This document shows positions 1-8,461 of a stretch of 64,000 nucleotides of DNA, piece after piece. The notes under the pieces were generated by a model that saw nothing but the letters and a program-made list of their open reading frames with translations, was not told the DNA's origin and did no database searches. This DNA is from Pelomonas sp963422775. Lineage in GTDB: Bacteria; Pseudomonadota; Gammaproteobacteria; Burkholderiales; Burkholderiaceae_C. Where the stretch lies: NCBI GenBank assembly GCA_963422775.4, contig CAUJSJ030000050.1, forward strand, positions 12,805-76,804, given 5' to 3'. Position 1 is the stretch's first letter. Every line of letters begins with the position of its first letter. A program made the translations under genes and the position numbers.

Positions 1-323
1 TCGGCGGCGCTGTAGCCGGTTTCCTCGGTCAACTCGCGCTGACCACAGGCCATGGGATCCTCGCCCACATCGAGCTTGCCGGCCGGGAACTCCAGCATCA
101 CGCGGCCCATCGGGTAGCGGTACTGGCGCTCCAGCAGCAGGCGGCCATCGTCCAGCAGCGGCACGACCATGACGGCGCCGGGATGGCGGATGAACTCGCG
201 GCTGGCCGTGCTGCCGTCGGGCAGCGCGACGCGGTCCTTGTGGACGTGCAGGAAATGGCCGATGTAGACCTCGGCGCTGTCGAGCTGGCGTTCGACGAGA
301 TGGGCGTCGTCAGTCTTCGCCAT
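1..323 (-). CDS. Nudix hydrolase, ADP-ribose pyrophosphatase-like (3' end outside window)
   Basis: Only the first ~107 residues are in the window; the gene continues past the left edge. The visible part starts MAKTDDAHLVERQLDSAEVY and contains a full Nudix box (G-x5-E-x7-REL-x-EE-x-G-Y) encoded at about 8-85, which binds the catalytic divalent metals. A proline-rich strand just before the box (LEFPAGKLD) is typical of the ADP-ribose pyrophosphatase branch, which hydrolyses ADP-ribose to AMP and ribose-5-phosphate. The start at 323 overlaps the end of the DUF2818 gene by 14 bases, so the two are probably translationally coupled at the tail of the nuo operon. Family assignment is strong; substrate is inferred from family resemblance. 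Confidence 0.85.
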   Translation of the reverse strand, partial: MAKTDDAHLVERQLDSAEVYIGHFLHVHKDRVALPDGSTASREFIRHPGAVMVVPLLDDGRLLLERQYRYPMGRVMLEFPAGKLDVGEDPMACGQRELTEETGYSAA

Positions 324-624
324 GACGCTTGCTGCGGCGCAGATAGCGCCAGACGAAGCCGGGAAAGCCCAGCGTGATGAAGAGACAGGAGGCCGCGGCG
401 TAAAACTCCCAGCCTTGCACATGGCGCTGACCGATGCGCGCCTCGAGCAGCGCCCCGAGGCCGAAGCTCAACGCAGCCATCAGCAGCAGTTCCAGCAACC
501 GCCACCACGCAGCCTTGGGCGCGCGCCGCGGCCCGACCAGCAGCACGCGCTCGCTGAAGTAAGGCAGGTTGGCCGCAACGATGGCGGCGAGGAGAACCAG
601 CCAGACGGCCGTCGACTGGTCCAT
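310..624 (-). CDS. DUF2818 family small membrane protein
   Basis: A 104-aa protein with about three hydrophobic segments (roughly residues 5-20, 44-62 and 76-95) and a basic C-terminus ending RRSKRHGED. I recognise it as the DUF2818 family, which sits directly downstream of nuoN in many Burkholderiales; its function is not known. It begins 13 bases after nuoN ends and overlaps the following Nudix gene. The constant position next to nuoN suggests a link to complex I assembly or membrane insertion, but that is inference from position only. Confidence 0.8.
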   Translation of the reverse strand: MDQSTAVWLVLLAAIVAANLPYFSERVLLVGPRRAPKAAWWRLLELLLMAALSFGLGALLEARIGQRHVQGWEFYAAASCLFITLGFPGFVWRYLRRSKRHGED

Positions 625-637
625 CAGCAGCAGGCCA

Positions 638-2119
638 TCAGGTCGAAAGGGCCTTCACGATGGCGTGTCCGCACAGCGCCATCAGGCCGCCGGGCAACAG
701 ACCGAAGACCAGCACCGCAGCACCGTTCAAGGACATGACGAAGCGCACATCGGCCGGCGCGGTGATGGGCGCCATGTCGGTCGGCTCTTCGAAGAACATG
801 ACCTTGACGATGCGCAGGTAGTAGAAGGCGCCGATCAGCGACACGACGACCGCGAAGACCGAGAGGTAGAGATAGGCGTCCACGTTGGTCGACACCAGCG
901 CCTGCAGCACCGCCAGCTTGGCGTAGAAACCAACGGTCGGCGGCACACCGGCCAGCGAGAACATGAAGAGGGTCATGACCAGCGCGAACCAGGGGCTGCG
1001 CTTGCCCAGGCCGGCCAGATCCTTGATCTCCTCGGCCTCATGGCCCTGGCGCGACAGCAGGATGATCATGCCGAAGGTACCCAGCGTCGTCAGCACGTAG
1101 GTGACGGCATAGAACATGGCCGAGCTGTAGGCGTTGTCGCCCCACTTGGTGCTTTCGTTGACGACGCCCGCGGTCATGCCCAGCAGCATGAAACCCATGT
1201 TGGCGATGGTCGAGTAGGCCAGCATGCGCTTCAGATTGCTCTGGGCGATGGCCGCCAGGTTGCCGATCAGCAGCGACATGATGGCCAGCACCATCAGCAT
1301 CTGCTGCCAGTCGGCCGCCAGGCCGATCATGCCTTCGACGAGCAGGCGCATGGTGATGGCAAACGCGGCCAGCTTGGGCGCGCCAGCGATCAACAGCGTG
1401 ACGGCCGTGGGCGCGCCCTGGTAGACATCGGGCACCCACATGTGGAAGGGTGCGGCGGCCAGCTTGAAGGCCAGGCCCGCGACGACGAAGACGGTGCCGA
1501 AGACCAGCACGGCCTTGTTGGGGATGCCCTTGGAAATGACGTCGAAGACTTCGGGGATGCTGAGCGAGCCGGTGGCGCCGTACATCATCGACAGGCCGTA
1601 CAGCAGGAAGCCGCTGGCCAGCGCACCGAGCACGAAGTACTTCATCGCCGCCTCGGTCGACACCGCATGGTCGCGCCGCAGCGCAACGAGGGCGTAGAGC
1701 GACAGGCTCATCAGCTCCAGGCCGAGGTAGACGACCAGGAAGTTGTTGGCCGACAGCATCACGTTGATGCCCAGCAGCGAGAACAGGCTGAGGATGAAAA
1801 GTTCGCCTTTGAGCATGTCGCGCGAGGCCGCATAGGGGCGCGCATAGACCAGGGTGATCATCGTTGCCACGCAGGCGAAGCCGGCCAGCAGGTGCCCCAT
1901 GGGGTCGGCCACGACCATGCCCTGCATGGCATAGGTGGTCAGGCCCGCATCGAAATAGCTGAAGTGCAGGCCGGCGACGACGACCAGGCTGAGCTGGGTC
2001 AGCCAGTAGGTCGGGCGGCGTTGCTCGTCGGTGACCCACAGGTCCACCAGGGCCACCACGCAGCCCATCGCCAGCAACAGGATTTCGGGATAGATCGCGA
2101 GCCAGTTCATGTCGTTCAT
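638..2119 (-). CDS. nuoN: NADH-quinone oxidoreductase subunit N
   Basis: 493-aa polytopic inner-membrane protein of the antiporter-like family (Proton_antipo_M), one of three proton-pumping subunits of the complex I membrane arm. The sequence has about 13-14 hydrophobic segments, the conserved GLELMSLSLYALVAL segment with its buried Glu, a Lys in the NLKRMLAYSTIANMG segment, and the KLAAAPFHMWVPDVYQGAP segment. Length fits the family. It is the last nuo gene, 21 bases after nuoM. A second Met three codons in (MNWLAIYP) is a possible alternative start. Confidence 0.97.
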   Translation of the reverse strand: MNDMNWLAIYPEILLLAMGCVVALVDLWVTDEQRRPTYWLTQLSLVVVAGLHFSYFDAGLTTYAMQGMVVADPMGHLLAGFACVATMITLVYARPYAASRDMLKGELFILSLFSLLGINVMLSANNFLVVYLGLELMSLSLYALVALRRDHAVSTEAAMKYFVLGALASGFLLYGLSMMYGATGSLSIPEVFDVISKGIPNKAVLVFGTVFVVAGLAFKLAAAPFHMWVPDVYQGAPTAVTLLIAGAPKLAAFAITMRLLVEGMIGLAADWQQMLMVLAIMSLLIGNLAAIAQSNLKRMLAYSTIANMGFMLLGMTAGVVNESTKWGDNAYSSAMFYAVTYVLTTLGTFGMIILLSRQGHEAEEIKDLAGLGKRSPWFALVMTLFMFSLAGVPPTVGFYAKLAVLQALVSTNVDAYLYLSVFAVVVSLIGAFYYLRIVKVMFFEEPTDMAPITAPADVRFVMSLNGAAVLVFGLLPGGLMALCGHAIVKALST

Positions 2120-2140
2120 TGTTCTTGCCTCTGACTCGAA

Positions 2141-3631
2141 TCAGGCCGGGATCTTGCTCAGCGCGACGTGCTTGAGCAGCTCGACCACCGAGTTGTGCAT
2201 CACGTCGGTGAAGGGCTTGGGATACAGGCCCATGTAGAGCGTCGCCACAGCCAGCAGGCCCAGCATGAGGAATTCGCGGCTGTTGATGTCGGTGAGCGCG
2301 CGGACGTCGTCGTTGGCGATATCGCCGAAGTAGACGCGCTTGATCATCCACAGCGTGTAGGCCGCGCCGAAAACCAGCGCCGTGGCAGCGATGGCGGCCA
2401 GCCAGAAGTTGGCCTGGACGGTGCCGAGGATGACCATCCACTCGCCGACGAAGCCGGCCGTGGCAGGCAGGCCGCAATTGGCCATGCCGAAGAAGACGGC
2501 AAAGGCCGCGAACTTGGGCATGGTGTTGACGACACCGCCGTAGGCCGCGATCTCCCGTGAATGCACGCGGTCGTAGAGCACGCCGATGCACAGGAACATG
2601 GCGCCAGACACGAAGCCGTGCGAGATCATCTGCACGAGGCCGCCTGAGACGCCGAGTTCATTGAAGATGAAGAAGCCCAGCGTCACGAAGCCCATGTGGG
2701 CGATGGACGAGTAGGCCACCAGCTTCTTCATGTCCTTCTGCACCAGCGCAACCAGGCCGATGTAGACGACGGCGATCAGCGACATCGCGATGATGAGCCA
2801 GGACCACTGGCGTGCCGCATCCGGCGCGATCGGCAGCGAGAAGCGCAGGAAGCCGTAGCAGCCCAGCTTCAGCATGATCGCGGCCAGCACGACGGAGCCA
2901 CCGGTGGGCGCCTCGACGTGGGCGTCGGGCAGCCAGGTGTGCACCGGCCACATCGGCACCTTCACGGAGAAGGCCGCCAGGAAGGCAAAGAACAGCCAGG
3001 TCTGTGCGCCGCCGGCGAGCGGCAGTTTGTGCCAGGTCTGGATGTCGAACGAACCGGCACCGTTGACCAGATTGGCCTGGTAGTACAGGTACAGCAGCGC
3101 CACCAGCATCAGCAGCGAGCCGGCCAGCGTGTAGAGGAAGAATTTGAAGGCCGCATAGACGCGGTTGGCACCGCCCCAGACGCCGATGATGATGTACATC
3201 GGGATCAGCGTGGCCTCGAAGAACACGTAGAACAGCATGCCGTCCAGCGCGGAGAACACGCCCACCATCAGGCCGGACAGGATCAGGAACGCGCCCATGT
3301 ACTGGTTGACGCGGGTCTCGATGACCTCCCAGGCGGAGATGACGACGATGACCGTGATGAAGGCGGTCAGCGGCACGAACCACATCGAGATGCCATCCAC
3401 GCCCAGGTGGTAGCGGATGGCGAAGCGCTCGATCCAGGGTTGGTTCTCGACGAACTGCATCGCGGCGGTCGTCGTGTCGAAGCCCGTGATCAGCGGCAAC
3501 GTCACGAGGAAACTCAGCACGGCCCCGATCAGGGCCAGCCGGCGCACCACGTGCGCATGCTCGTCACGGCCGATCGCCAGCAGCAAAGCGCCGCAGACGA
3601 TGGGCAGAAAAATCGCAAGACTCAGCAACAT
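2141..3631 (-). CDS. nuoM: NADH-quinone oxidoreductase subunit M
   Basis: 496-aa antiporter-like subunit of the complex I membrane arm, translocating protons in the central part of the arm. Hallmarks seen are the Glu-containing FFEATLIPMYIIIGVWGG segment, the HTWLPDAHVEAPTGGSVVLA segment, and the KDMKKLVAYSSIAHMGFVTL segment with the conserved lysines. About 14 membrane segments; normal length. It lies between nuoL (21 bases upstream) and nuoN in the standard order, so co-transcription is expected. Confidence 0.97.
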   Translation of the reverse strand: MLLSLAIFLPIVCGALLLAIGRDEHAHVVRRLALIGAVLSFLVTLPLITGFDTTTAAMQFVENQPWIERFAIRYHLGVDGISMWFVPLTAFITVIVVISAWEVIETRVNQYMGAFLILSGLMVGVFSALDGMLFYVFFEATLIPMYIIIGVWGGANRVYAAFKFFLYTLAGSLLMLVALLYLYYQANLVNGAGSFDIQTWHKLPLAGGAQTWLFFAFLAAFSVKVPMWPVHTWLPDAHVEAPTGGSVVLAAIMLKLGCYGFLRFSLPIAPDAARQWSWLIIAMSLIAVVYIGLVALVQKDMKKLVAYSSIAHMGFVTLGFFIFNELGVSGGLVQMISHGFVSGAMFLCIGVLYDRVHSREIAAYGGVVNTMPKFAAFAVFFGMANCGLPATAGFVGEWMVILGTVQANFWLAAIAATALVFGAAYTLWMIKRVYFGDIANDDVRALTDINSREFLMLGLLAVATLYMGLYPKPFTDVMHNSVVELLKHVALSKIPA

Positions 3632-3652
3632 TCTTGTTCTCCGCCGCTTCGC

Positions 3653-5710
3653 TCAGAACCCGAACAGGGCATTGAACTGGGGCTTGATATAGGGCCAGAG
3701 CTGCCAGGTCATCAGCCCCGTGACGCCGAGGATCATGACGAGGGCGTACCAGTACAGGTGACCCGTCTGCACGCGGCGCACCAAGCCGGCGATACCGCCC
3801 ACCGCGCGGGCCGAGCCGTTGATGATCAGGCCGTCGATCAGGCCGGCATCGCCGCCCTTCCACAGCCCCGTGCCGATGAGGCGCGCAGCGCGAGCCAGCA
3901 CGTTCTCGTTGAACCAGTCCATGAAGTACTTGTTCTCGAGGATGACGATGACGGGGCGCAGCACCTTGGCCAGCGTGGCCGGGATGCTGGGCGCGACCAT
4001 GTAGAACACGTAGGCCGTGACGACGCCGGACAGCGCGAGCCAGAACGGCAGTGACGTCAAACCATGCAAGGCCATCGCCGCCGCGCCGTGGAACTCCTCG
4101 GCCAGCTCTTCCATCGCCGGGTGGGCGTGCAGGTTGACGAGGATGGCATCCTTGAAGAAGTCGCCGAACAGCATCGGCTGGATGGTCATGAAGCCGATGA
4201 CGACCGACGGGATGGCCAGCAGCACCAGCGGCGCGGTGACGACCCAGGGCGACTCGTGCGGCACGTGGGCATGCGCATCATGCCCATGGTCGTCGTCGTG
4301 ATGATCGTGCTCGCCCGGGAAGGGCTTGTGGTGGAAGTTCTCCTTGCCGTGGAAGACGAGGAAGTACATCCGGAAGGAGTAGAAGGCCGTCACGAACACG
4401 CCGACGATGACGGCGAAGTAGGCAAAGTGCGCGGCCGGCAGGTGGCTGGCGTGCACGGCCTCGATGATCGAGTCCTTGGAATAGAAGCCCGAGAACAGCG
4501 GCGTGCCGATCAGCGCCAGCGAGCCCAGCAGCGATGTGATCCACGTGATGGGCATGTACTTGCGCAGGCCGCCCATGTTGCGGATGTCCTGGTCATGGTG
4601 CATGCCCATGATGACGGAACCCGCACCGAGGAACAGCAGGGCCTTGAAGAAGGCGTGCGTCATCAGGTGGAAGACGGCGACCGAGTAGGCTGATGCGCCC
4701 AGGGCCACGGTCATGTAGCCGAGCTGCGAAAGCGTCGAGTAGGCGACGACGCGCTTGATGTCGTTCTGGATGATGCCCAGGAACCCCATGAACAGCGCCG
4801 TGATCGCACCGATCACCATGACGAAGTTCAGTGCCGTGTCGCTCAGCTCGAACAGCGGCGACATGCGCGCCACCATGAAGATGCCGGCCGTCACCATCGT
4901 CGCGGCGTGGATCAGCGCGGAGATGGGCGTCGGGCCTTCCATGGAGTCCGGCAGCCAGACGTGCAGCGGGAACTGCGCGCTCTTGCCCATCGCACCGATG
5001 AACAGGCAAATGCAGGCGACCGTCAGCAACGACCACTCGCCGCCCCACAAGGGCAGCGGGAACACCATCTTGGACAGGATGTCCGCCTTGGCGAAGGTCT
5101 CCGCGTAGTTCAGCGTGCCGCCGAAGGCCACCAGCAGGCCGATGCCCAGGATGAAGCCGAAGTCACCGACCCGGTTCACCAGGAAGGCCTTCATGTTGGC
5201 GAAGATGGCCGTCGGTTTCTTGTACCAGAAGCCGATCAGCAGGTACGACACCAGGCCCACCGCTTCCCAGCCGAAGAACAGCTGCAGCATGTTGTTGCTC
5301 ATGACAAGCATCAGCATGCTGAAGGTGAACAGCGAGATGTAGGAGAAGAAGCGTTGGTAGCCGTCGTCCTCTTCCATGTAGCCGATGGTGTAGATGTGCA
5401 CCATCAGCGACACGAAGGTCACGACGACCATCATCATGGCCGTCAGGCCATCGATGAGGAAGCCGACCTCCATCTTCAGCGCGCCGAGGTTCATCCACTC
5501 GTAGAGGGTCGCGTTGAAGCGCGCACCATCGACGGCGACGCTGTACAGCGTCATCGCCGACAAGATGAAGGCGATCAGCACGCCGAGGATGGTGACGACG
5601 TGCGAGCCGCGGCGGCCCACCGTCTTGCCGAAGAAGCCGGCCACGATGGCACCCACGAGCGGCGCCATGGGCACCGTCAGCAGCAAGTTCTGGGAGAGTT
5701 GTGCAGACAT
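3653..5710 (-). CDS. nuoL: NADH-quinone oxidoreductase subunit L
   Basis: 685-aa distal antiporter-like subunit, the largest membrane subunit of complex I. It shows the FGWEAVGLVSYLLIGFWY segment, the PLHVWLPDSMEGPTPISALI segment and a long C-terminal extension that in the family forms the lateral helix along the membrane arm. A His- and Asp-rich hydrophilic insertion lies at about residues 464-486 (encoded around 4250-4318), which I recall being common in Burkholderiales NuoL and absent from Escherichia coli. Starts 7 bases downstream of the nuoK stop. Confidence 0.97.
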   Translation of the reverse strand: MSAQLSQNLLLTVPMAPLVGAIVAGFFGKTVGRRGSHVVTILGVLIAFILSAMTLYSVAVDGARFNATLYEWMNLGALKMEVGFLIDGLTAMMMVVVTFVSLMVHIYTIGYMEEDDGYQRFFSYISLFTFSMLMLVMSNNMLQLFFGWEAVGLVSYLLIGFWYKKPTAIFANMKAFLVNRVGDFGFILGIGLLVAFGGTLNYAETFAKADILSKMVFPLPLWGGEWSLLTVACICLFIGAMGKSAQFPLHVWLPDSMEGPTPISALIHAATMVTAGIFMVARMSPLFELSDTALNFVMVIGAITALFMGFLGIIQNDIKRVVAYSTLSQLGYMTVALGASAYSVAVFHLMTHAFFKALLFLGAGSVIMGMHHDQDIRNMGGLRKYMPITWITSLLGSLALIGTPLFSGFYSKDSIIEAVHASHLPAAHFAYFAVIVGVFVTAFYSFRMYFLVFHGKENFHHKPFPGEHDHHDDDHGHDAHAHVPHESPWVVTAPLVLLAIPSVVIGFMTIQPMLFGDFFKDAILVNLHAHPAMEELAEEFHGAAAMALHGLTSLPFWLALSGVVTAYVFYMVAPSIPATLAKVLRPVIVILENKYFMDWFNENVLARAARLIGTGLWKGGDAGLIDGLIINGSARAVGGIAGLVRRVQTGHLYWYALVMILGVTGLMTWQLWPYIKPQFNALFGF

Positions 5711-5717
5711 CTTTTTC

Positions 5718-6059
5718 TCAACCCTTCAGCGCGTCGAGTTCCTCGACGTTGATGCTGGCCCGGTTGCGGAACAGCACAACCAGGATGGCCAGGCCGATGG
5801 CCGACTCGGCCGCCGCAACGGTCAGGATGAAGAAGACGAAGACCTGCCCGCCCATCTTGTCCGCGCCGACCGGCAGGTAGTGCGAGAAGGCGACGAAGTT
5901 CAGGTTGACCGCCAGCAGCATCAGCTCGATGGCCATCAGCAGCACGATCAGGTTCTTGCGGTTCAGGAAGATGCCGATCACCGACAGTGCGAACAGCATC
6001 GCGCCCAACGTCAGGAAATGCCCCAACGTGATTCCATTCAGGCCGACGGCGCTGATCAT
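5718..6059 (-). CDS. nuoK: NADH-quinone oxidoreductase subunit K
   Basis: 113-aa three-helix membrane subunit of complex I, with the two conserved membrane glutamates in MAIELMLLAVN and AAAESAIGLAI that belong to the proton path. The ATG at 6059 forms an ATGA overlap with the position where nuoJ would stop if read without its extra base. The usual nuoK start region (about 101 aa in many species) lies a few codons in, so this start gives a slightly long N-terminus. As sequenced, the reading frame is also open upstream into nuoJ without a stop. Confidence 0.95.
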   Translation of the reverse strand: MISAVGLNGITLGHFLTLGAMLFALSVIGIFLNRKNLIVLLMAIELMLLAVNLNFVAFSHYLPVGADKMGGQVFVFFILTVAAAESAIGLAILVVLFRNRASINVEELDALKG

Positions 6060-6698
6060 GCCTTGCCTCCTTCGGTGGGTGCGGCAGGTGGGGCCGACGC
6101 AGCAACGGTCGGCGCCATCTTGACGATGCGCAGGCGCTGGGGCCTTGGTGACCTTGACCTGTTCGGACGGGTTCATGGCACGCGAATCCTTGCGGCGGCG
6201 CAGCGTCAGCGCGATGGCAGCGACGATGGCCACCAGCAGCAGCACCGCAGCGATCTGCAACGGGTAGAGGTAGGCCGTGTAGATCTCGATGCCCAGCAAC
6301 TTGGTGTTGCCCTGCTGGATCTGGGCCGCGGTGGCGACGGGTGCGTCGGACAGCTGGAAGCCGCCCATCAGCACGATGCCCATTTCGAACGCGATCAGCG
6401 CGCCCACGACGGCCGCGAGCGGGAGGTGCTTCCAGAAGCCCTCACGCATGCTGTCCGTGTTCAGGTCCAGCATCATGACGACGAACAGGAACAACACCAT
6501 CACTGCGCCGATGTAGACCAGCACCAGCGCGATGGCCAGGAACTCGGCCTTCAGCAGCATCCAGAGGCAGGACGCCGTGAAGAACGACAGGATGAGGAAC
6601 AGCGCTGCATGCACGGTGCTGCGCGCTGTGATGACACGGAACGACGACACCAGCAGGATGCCGGAGAAGACGTAGAAAAGAATGGTCGTGATGTCCAT
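6056..6698 (-). CDS. nuoJ: NADH-quinone oxidoreductase subunit J with apparent 3' frameshift
   Basis: Membrane subunit of complex I with five predicted helices, starting MDITTILFYVFSG. Near the 3' end the plus strand has GGGG at 6139-6142 (CCCC in the gene). With four bases the frame continues as KAPAPAHRQDGADRCC, reaches the nuoK ATG without a stop and reads through NuoK to 5718, giving a 326-residue fusion. With three bases it would read KAQRLRIVKMAPTV and stop at TGA 6056-6058, overlapping the nuoK ATG as expected for this operon. The second reading looks like a normal NuoJ tail, so I give the corrected end. This is a sequencing error or a real frameshift. A GTG at 6716 is an alternative start; neither start has a strong ribosome binding site. 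Confidence 0.85.
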
Positions 6699-6740
6699 AT
6701 TTACTCGGGCAAACACTGCTGACTTTGGATCCGGTTCGGC

Positions 6741-6818
6741 CGCCGGGCCGTCCCAAGGACGAACCGGGCAGATGTGGACGGCGGCGTTTGCCGGCGTTCA
6801 TCTGCGCCCCCGCGGGGG
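6741..6818. repeat. GC-rich two-armed intergenic repeat, copy 1 (nuoI-nuoJ gap)
   Basis: The 147-base gap between nuoI and nuoJ holds two GC-rich arms: CGCCGGGCCGTCCCAAGG at 6741-6758 and the self-complementary GCGCCCCCGCGGGGG at 6804-6818. The same arms, nearly identical, recur at 13901-13945 and, inverted, at 56227-56308. No open frame with coding character fills the gap. It resembles a dispersed palindromic intergenic element; the family name is unknown to me. Confidence 0.7.
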
Positions 6819-6845
6819 ACCGGCCGGGTACTCCCGGACGAGGGG

Positions 6846-7334
6846 TCAACGATATTTGGCGTCGGCCTCCTTTTGCGCCGCGATCTCGGCTTCGTACTTG
6901 TCGCCGACTGCCAGCAGCATGTCCTTGGTGAAGTACAGGTCGCCGCGCTTCTCGCCGTGGTATTCGAAGATGCTCGTCTCGACGATGGAATCCACCGGGC
7001 AGCTCTCTTCGCAGAAGCCGCAGAAGATGCACTTGGTCAGGTCGATGTCGTAGCGCGTCGTGCGGCGGCTGCCGTCGGCGCGCACGTCGCTCTCGATGGT
7101 GATGGCCATCGCCGGGCAGACGGCCTCGCAGAGCTTGCACGCGATGCAGCGCTCCTCGCCATTTTCATAGCGGCGCAGCGCGTGCAGGCCGCGAAAGCGC
7201 GGCGACAGCGGCGTCTTTTCCTCGGGGAACTGGATGGTGATGTTGCGCGAGAGGAAGTGCCTCCCGGTGAGTTTCATCCCCTTGAGCAGTTCCCAGAGGA
7301 AGAAGGTCTTCGCGAAATTCGTGATTGAGGTCAT
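6846..7334 (-). CDS. nuoI: NADH-quinone oxidoreductase subunit I
   Basis: 162-aa peripheral-arm subunit carrying two [4Fe-4S] clusters (N6a/N6b) that pass electrons from NuoG to NuoB. Both ferredoxin motifs are intact: CIACKLCEAVCP and CIFCGFCEESCP. I chose the ATG at 7334 (MTSITNFAKTFFLWELLKG), because the longer open frame upstream lies in the nuoH 3' end and is not conserved-looking. It overlaps the tail of nuoH by a few bases only in the longer form, and is followed by an unusual 147-base gap with a repeat before nuoJ. Confidence 0.96.
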   Translation of the reverse strand: MTSITNFAKTFFLWELLKGMKLTGRHFLSRNITIQFPEEKTPLSPRFRGLHALRRYENGEERCIACKLCEAVCPAMAITIESDVRADGSRRTTRYDIDLTKCIFCGFCEESCPVDSIVETSIFEYHGEKRGDLYFTKDMLLAVGDKYEAEIAAQKEADAKYR

Positions 7335-7344
7335 GGGCGCCGCC

Positions 7345-8448
7345 TCACTTCCAGATGTTGTACGGAGCCGGCAATTGCATCCAGGCACCCACAACGACCA
7401 GCCAGATCAGCGTGATGGGAATGAAGATCTTCCAGCCCAGACGCATGATCTGGTCGTAGCGGAAGCGCGGGAACGTGGCGCGCACCCACAGGAACGTCGT
7501 GACGACGAAGAAGGTCTTGCCGAACAGCCAGGCCCAGTTCCAGAACGCCATCGTGTGCTGGATGAAGGCCGGCGTCTCCATGCCGAACAGGCTCCAGGAG
7601 ATCGGCGCGCTCCAGCCGCCCAGGAACATGAGGACGGCCAGCGCCGACACCAGGATCATGTTGGCGTACTCGGCCAGGAAGAACATCGCGAACGACATGC
7701 CCGAGTACTCGATCATGTGGCCGGCGACGATCTCGGATTCGCCTTCGACGACGTCGAACGGGTGGCGGTTGGTCTCGGCAAGGCCAGAGATGAAGTAGAC
7801 GATGAAGATCGGGAACAGCGGCAGCCAGTTCCATGAGAACAAGGGCACGCCGTGCGACGCCGCCCAGCCGCGCTCCTGCACCTGCACGACCTCGGTCATG
7901 TTCAGGCTGCCGGTCACCATCAGCACGACGACGAGGGCGAAGCCCATCGAGATCTCGTACGACACCATCTGCGCCGAGGCTCGAAGCGCACCCAGGAAGG
8001 CGTACTTCGAGTTCGATGCCCAGCCGGCAATGATGACGCCGTAGACCTCGAGCGACGTGATCGCCATCAGGTACAGCAGGCCAGCATTGACGTTGGCCAC
8101 CGCAGCGTCCGGGCCGAAGGGCACGACGGCCCAGGCGGCCAGCGCCGGCATGATGGTCATGACCGGGCCGAGGAAGAACAGGCCCTTGCTGGCAGCGGTC
8201 GGCTTGATGATCTCCTTGAAGATCAGCTTGACCGCGTCGGCGATCGGCGTCAGCAGGCCGTAGGGGCCCACGCGGTTCGGACCCGGACGGATCTGCGACC
8301 AGCCGATGGCCTTGCGCTCCCACAGCGTCAGGTAGGCGACGCAGATCATCAGCGGCGCAACCACCGCAATGATCTTCAGCAGGCTCCAGACCAGGGGCCA
8401 GAGGCCGCCCAGCAACGAGGCGCCTTGTTGGAAGAGGGTGTCGATCAT
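7345..8448 (-). CDS. nuoH: NADH-quinone oxidoreductase subunit H
   Basis: 367-aa membrane subunit that forms the quinone-binding site at the junction of the two arms of complex I. It has about eight hydrophobic segments and the conserved charged loops RIRPGPNRVGPYGLLTP-like (here QIRPGPNRVGPYGLLTPIAD) and EGESEIVAGHMIEYSGMSF. Length is normal for the family. It starts 13 bases after nuoG ends and is followed 10 bases later by nuoI. Confidence 0.97.
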   Translation of the reverse strand: MIDTLFQQGASLLGGLWPLVWSLLKIIAVVAPLMICVAYLTLWERKAIGWSQIRPGPNRVGPYGLLTPIADAVKLIFKEIIKPTAASKGLFFLGPVMTIMPALAAWAVVPFGPDAAVANVNAGLLYLMAITSLEVYGVIIAGWASNSKYAFLGALRASAQMVSYEISMGFALVVVLMVTGSLNMTEVVQVQERGWAASHGVPLFSWNWLPLFPIFIVYFISGLAETNRHPFDVVEGESEIVAGHMIEYSGMSFAMFFLAEYANMILVSALAVLMFLGGWSAPISWSLFGMETPAFIQHTMAFWNWAWLFGKTFFVVTTFLWVRATFPRFRYDQIMRLGWKIFIPITLIWLVVVGAWMQLPAPYNIWK

Positions 8449-8461
8449 CTTGTCAGCTCCC

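Noticed and set aside
569..2134. Long plus-strand open frames opposite nuoN, nuoM and nuoL (also 2696-4054 and 4907-5752)
   Set aside because: Translations are His/Gln/Asp-rich without recognisable motifs and lie fully antisense to clear complex I genes.
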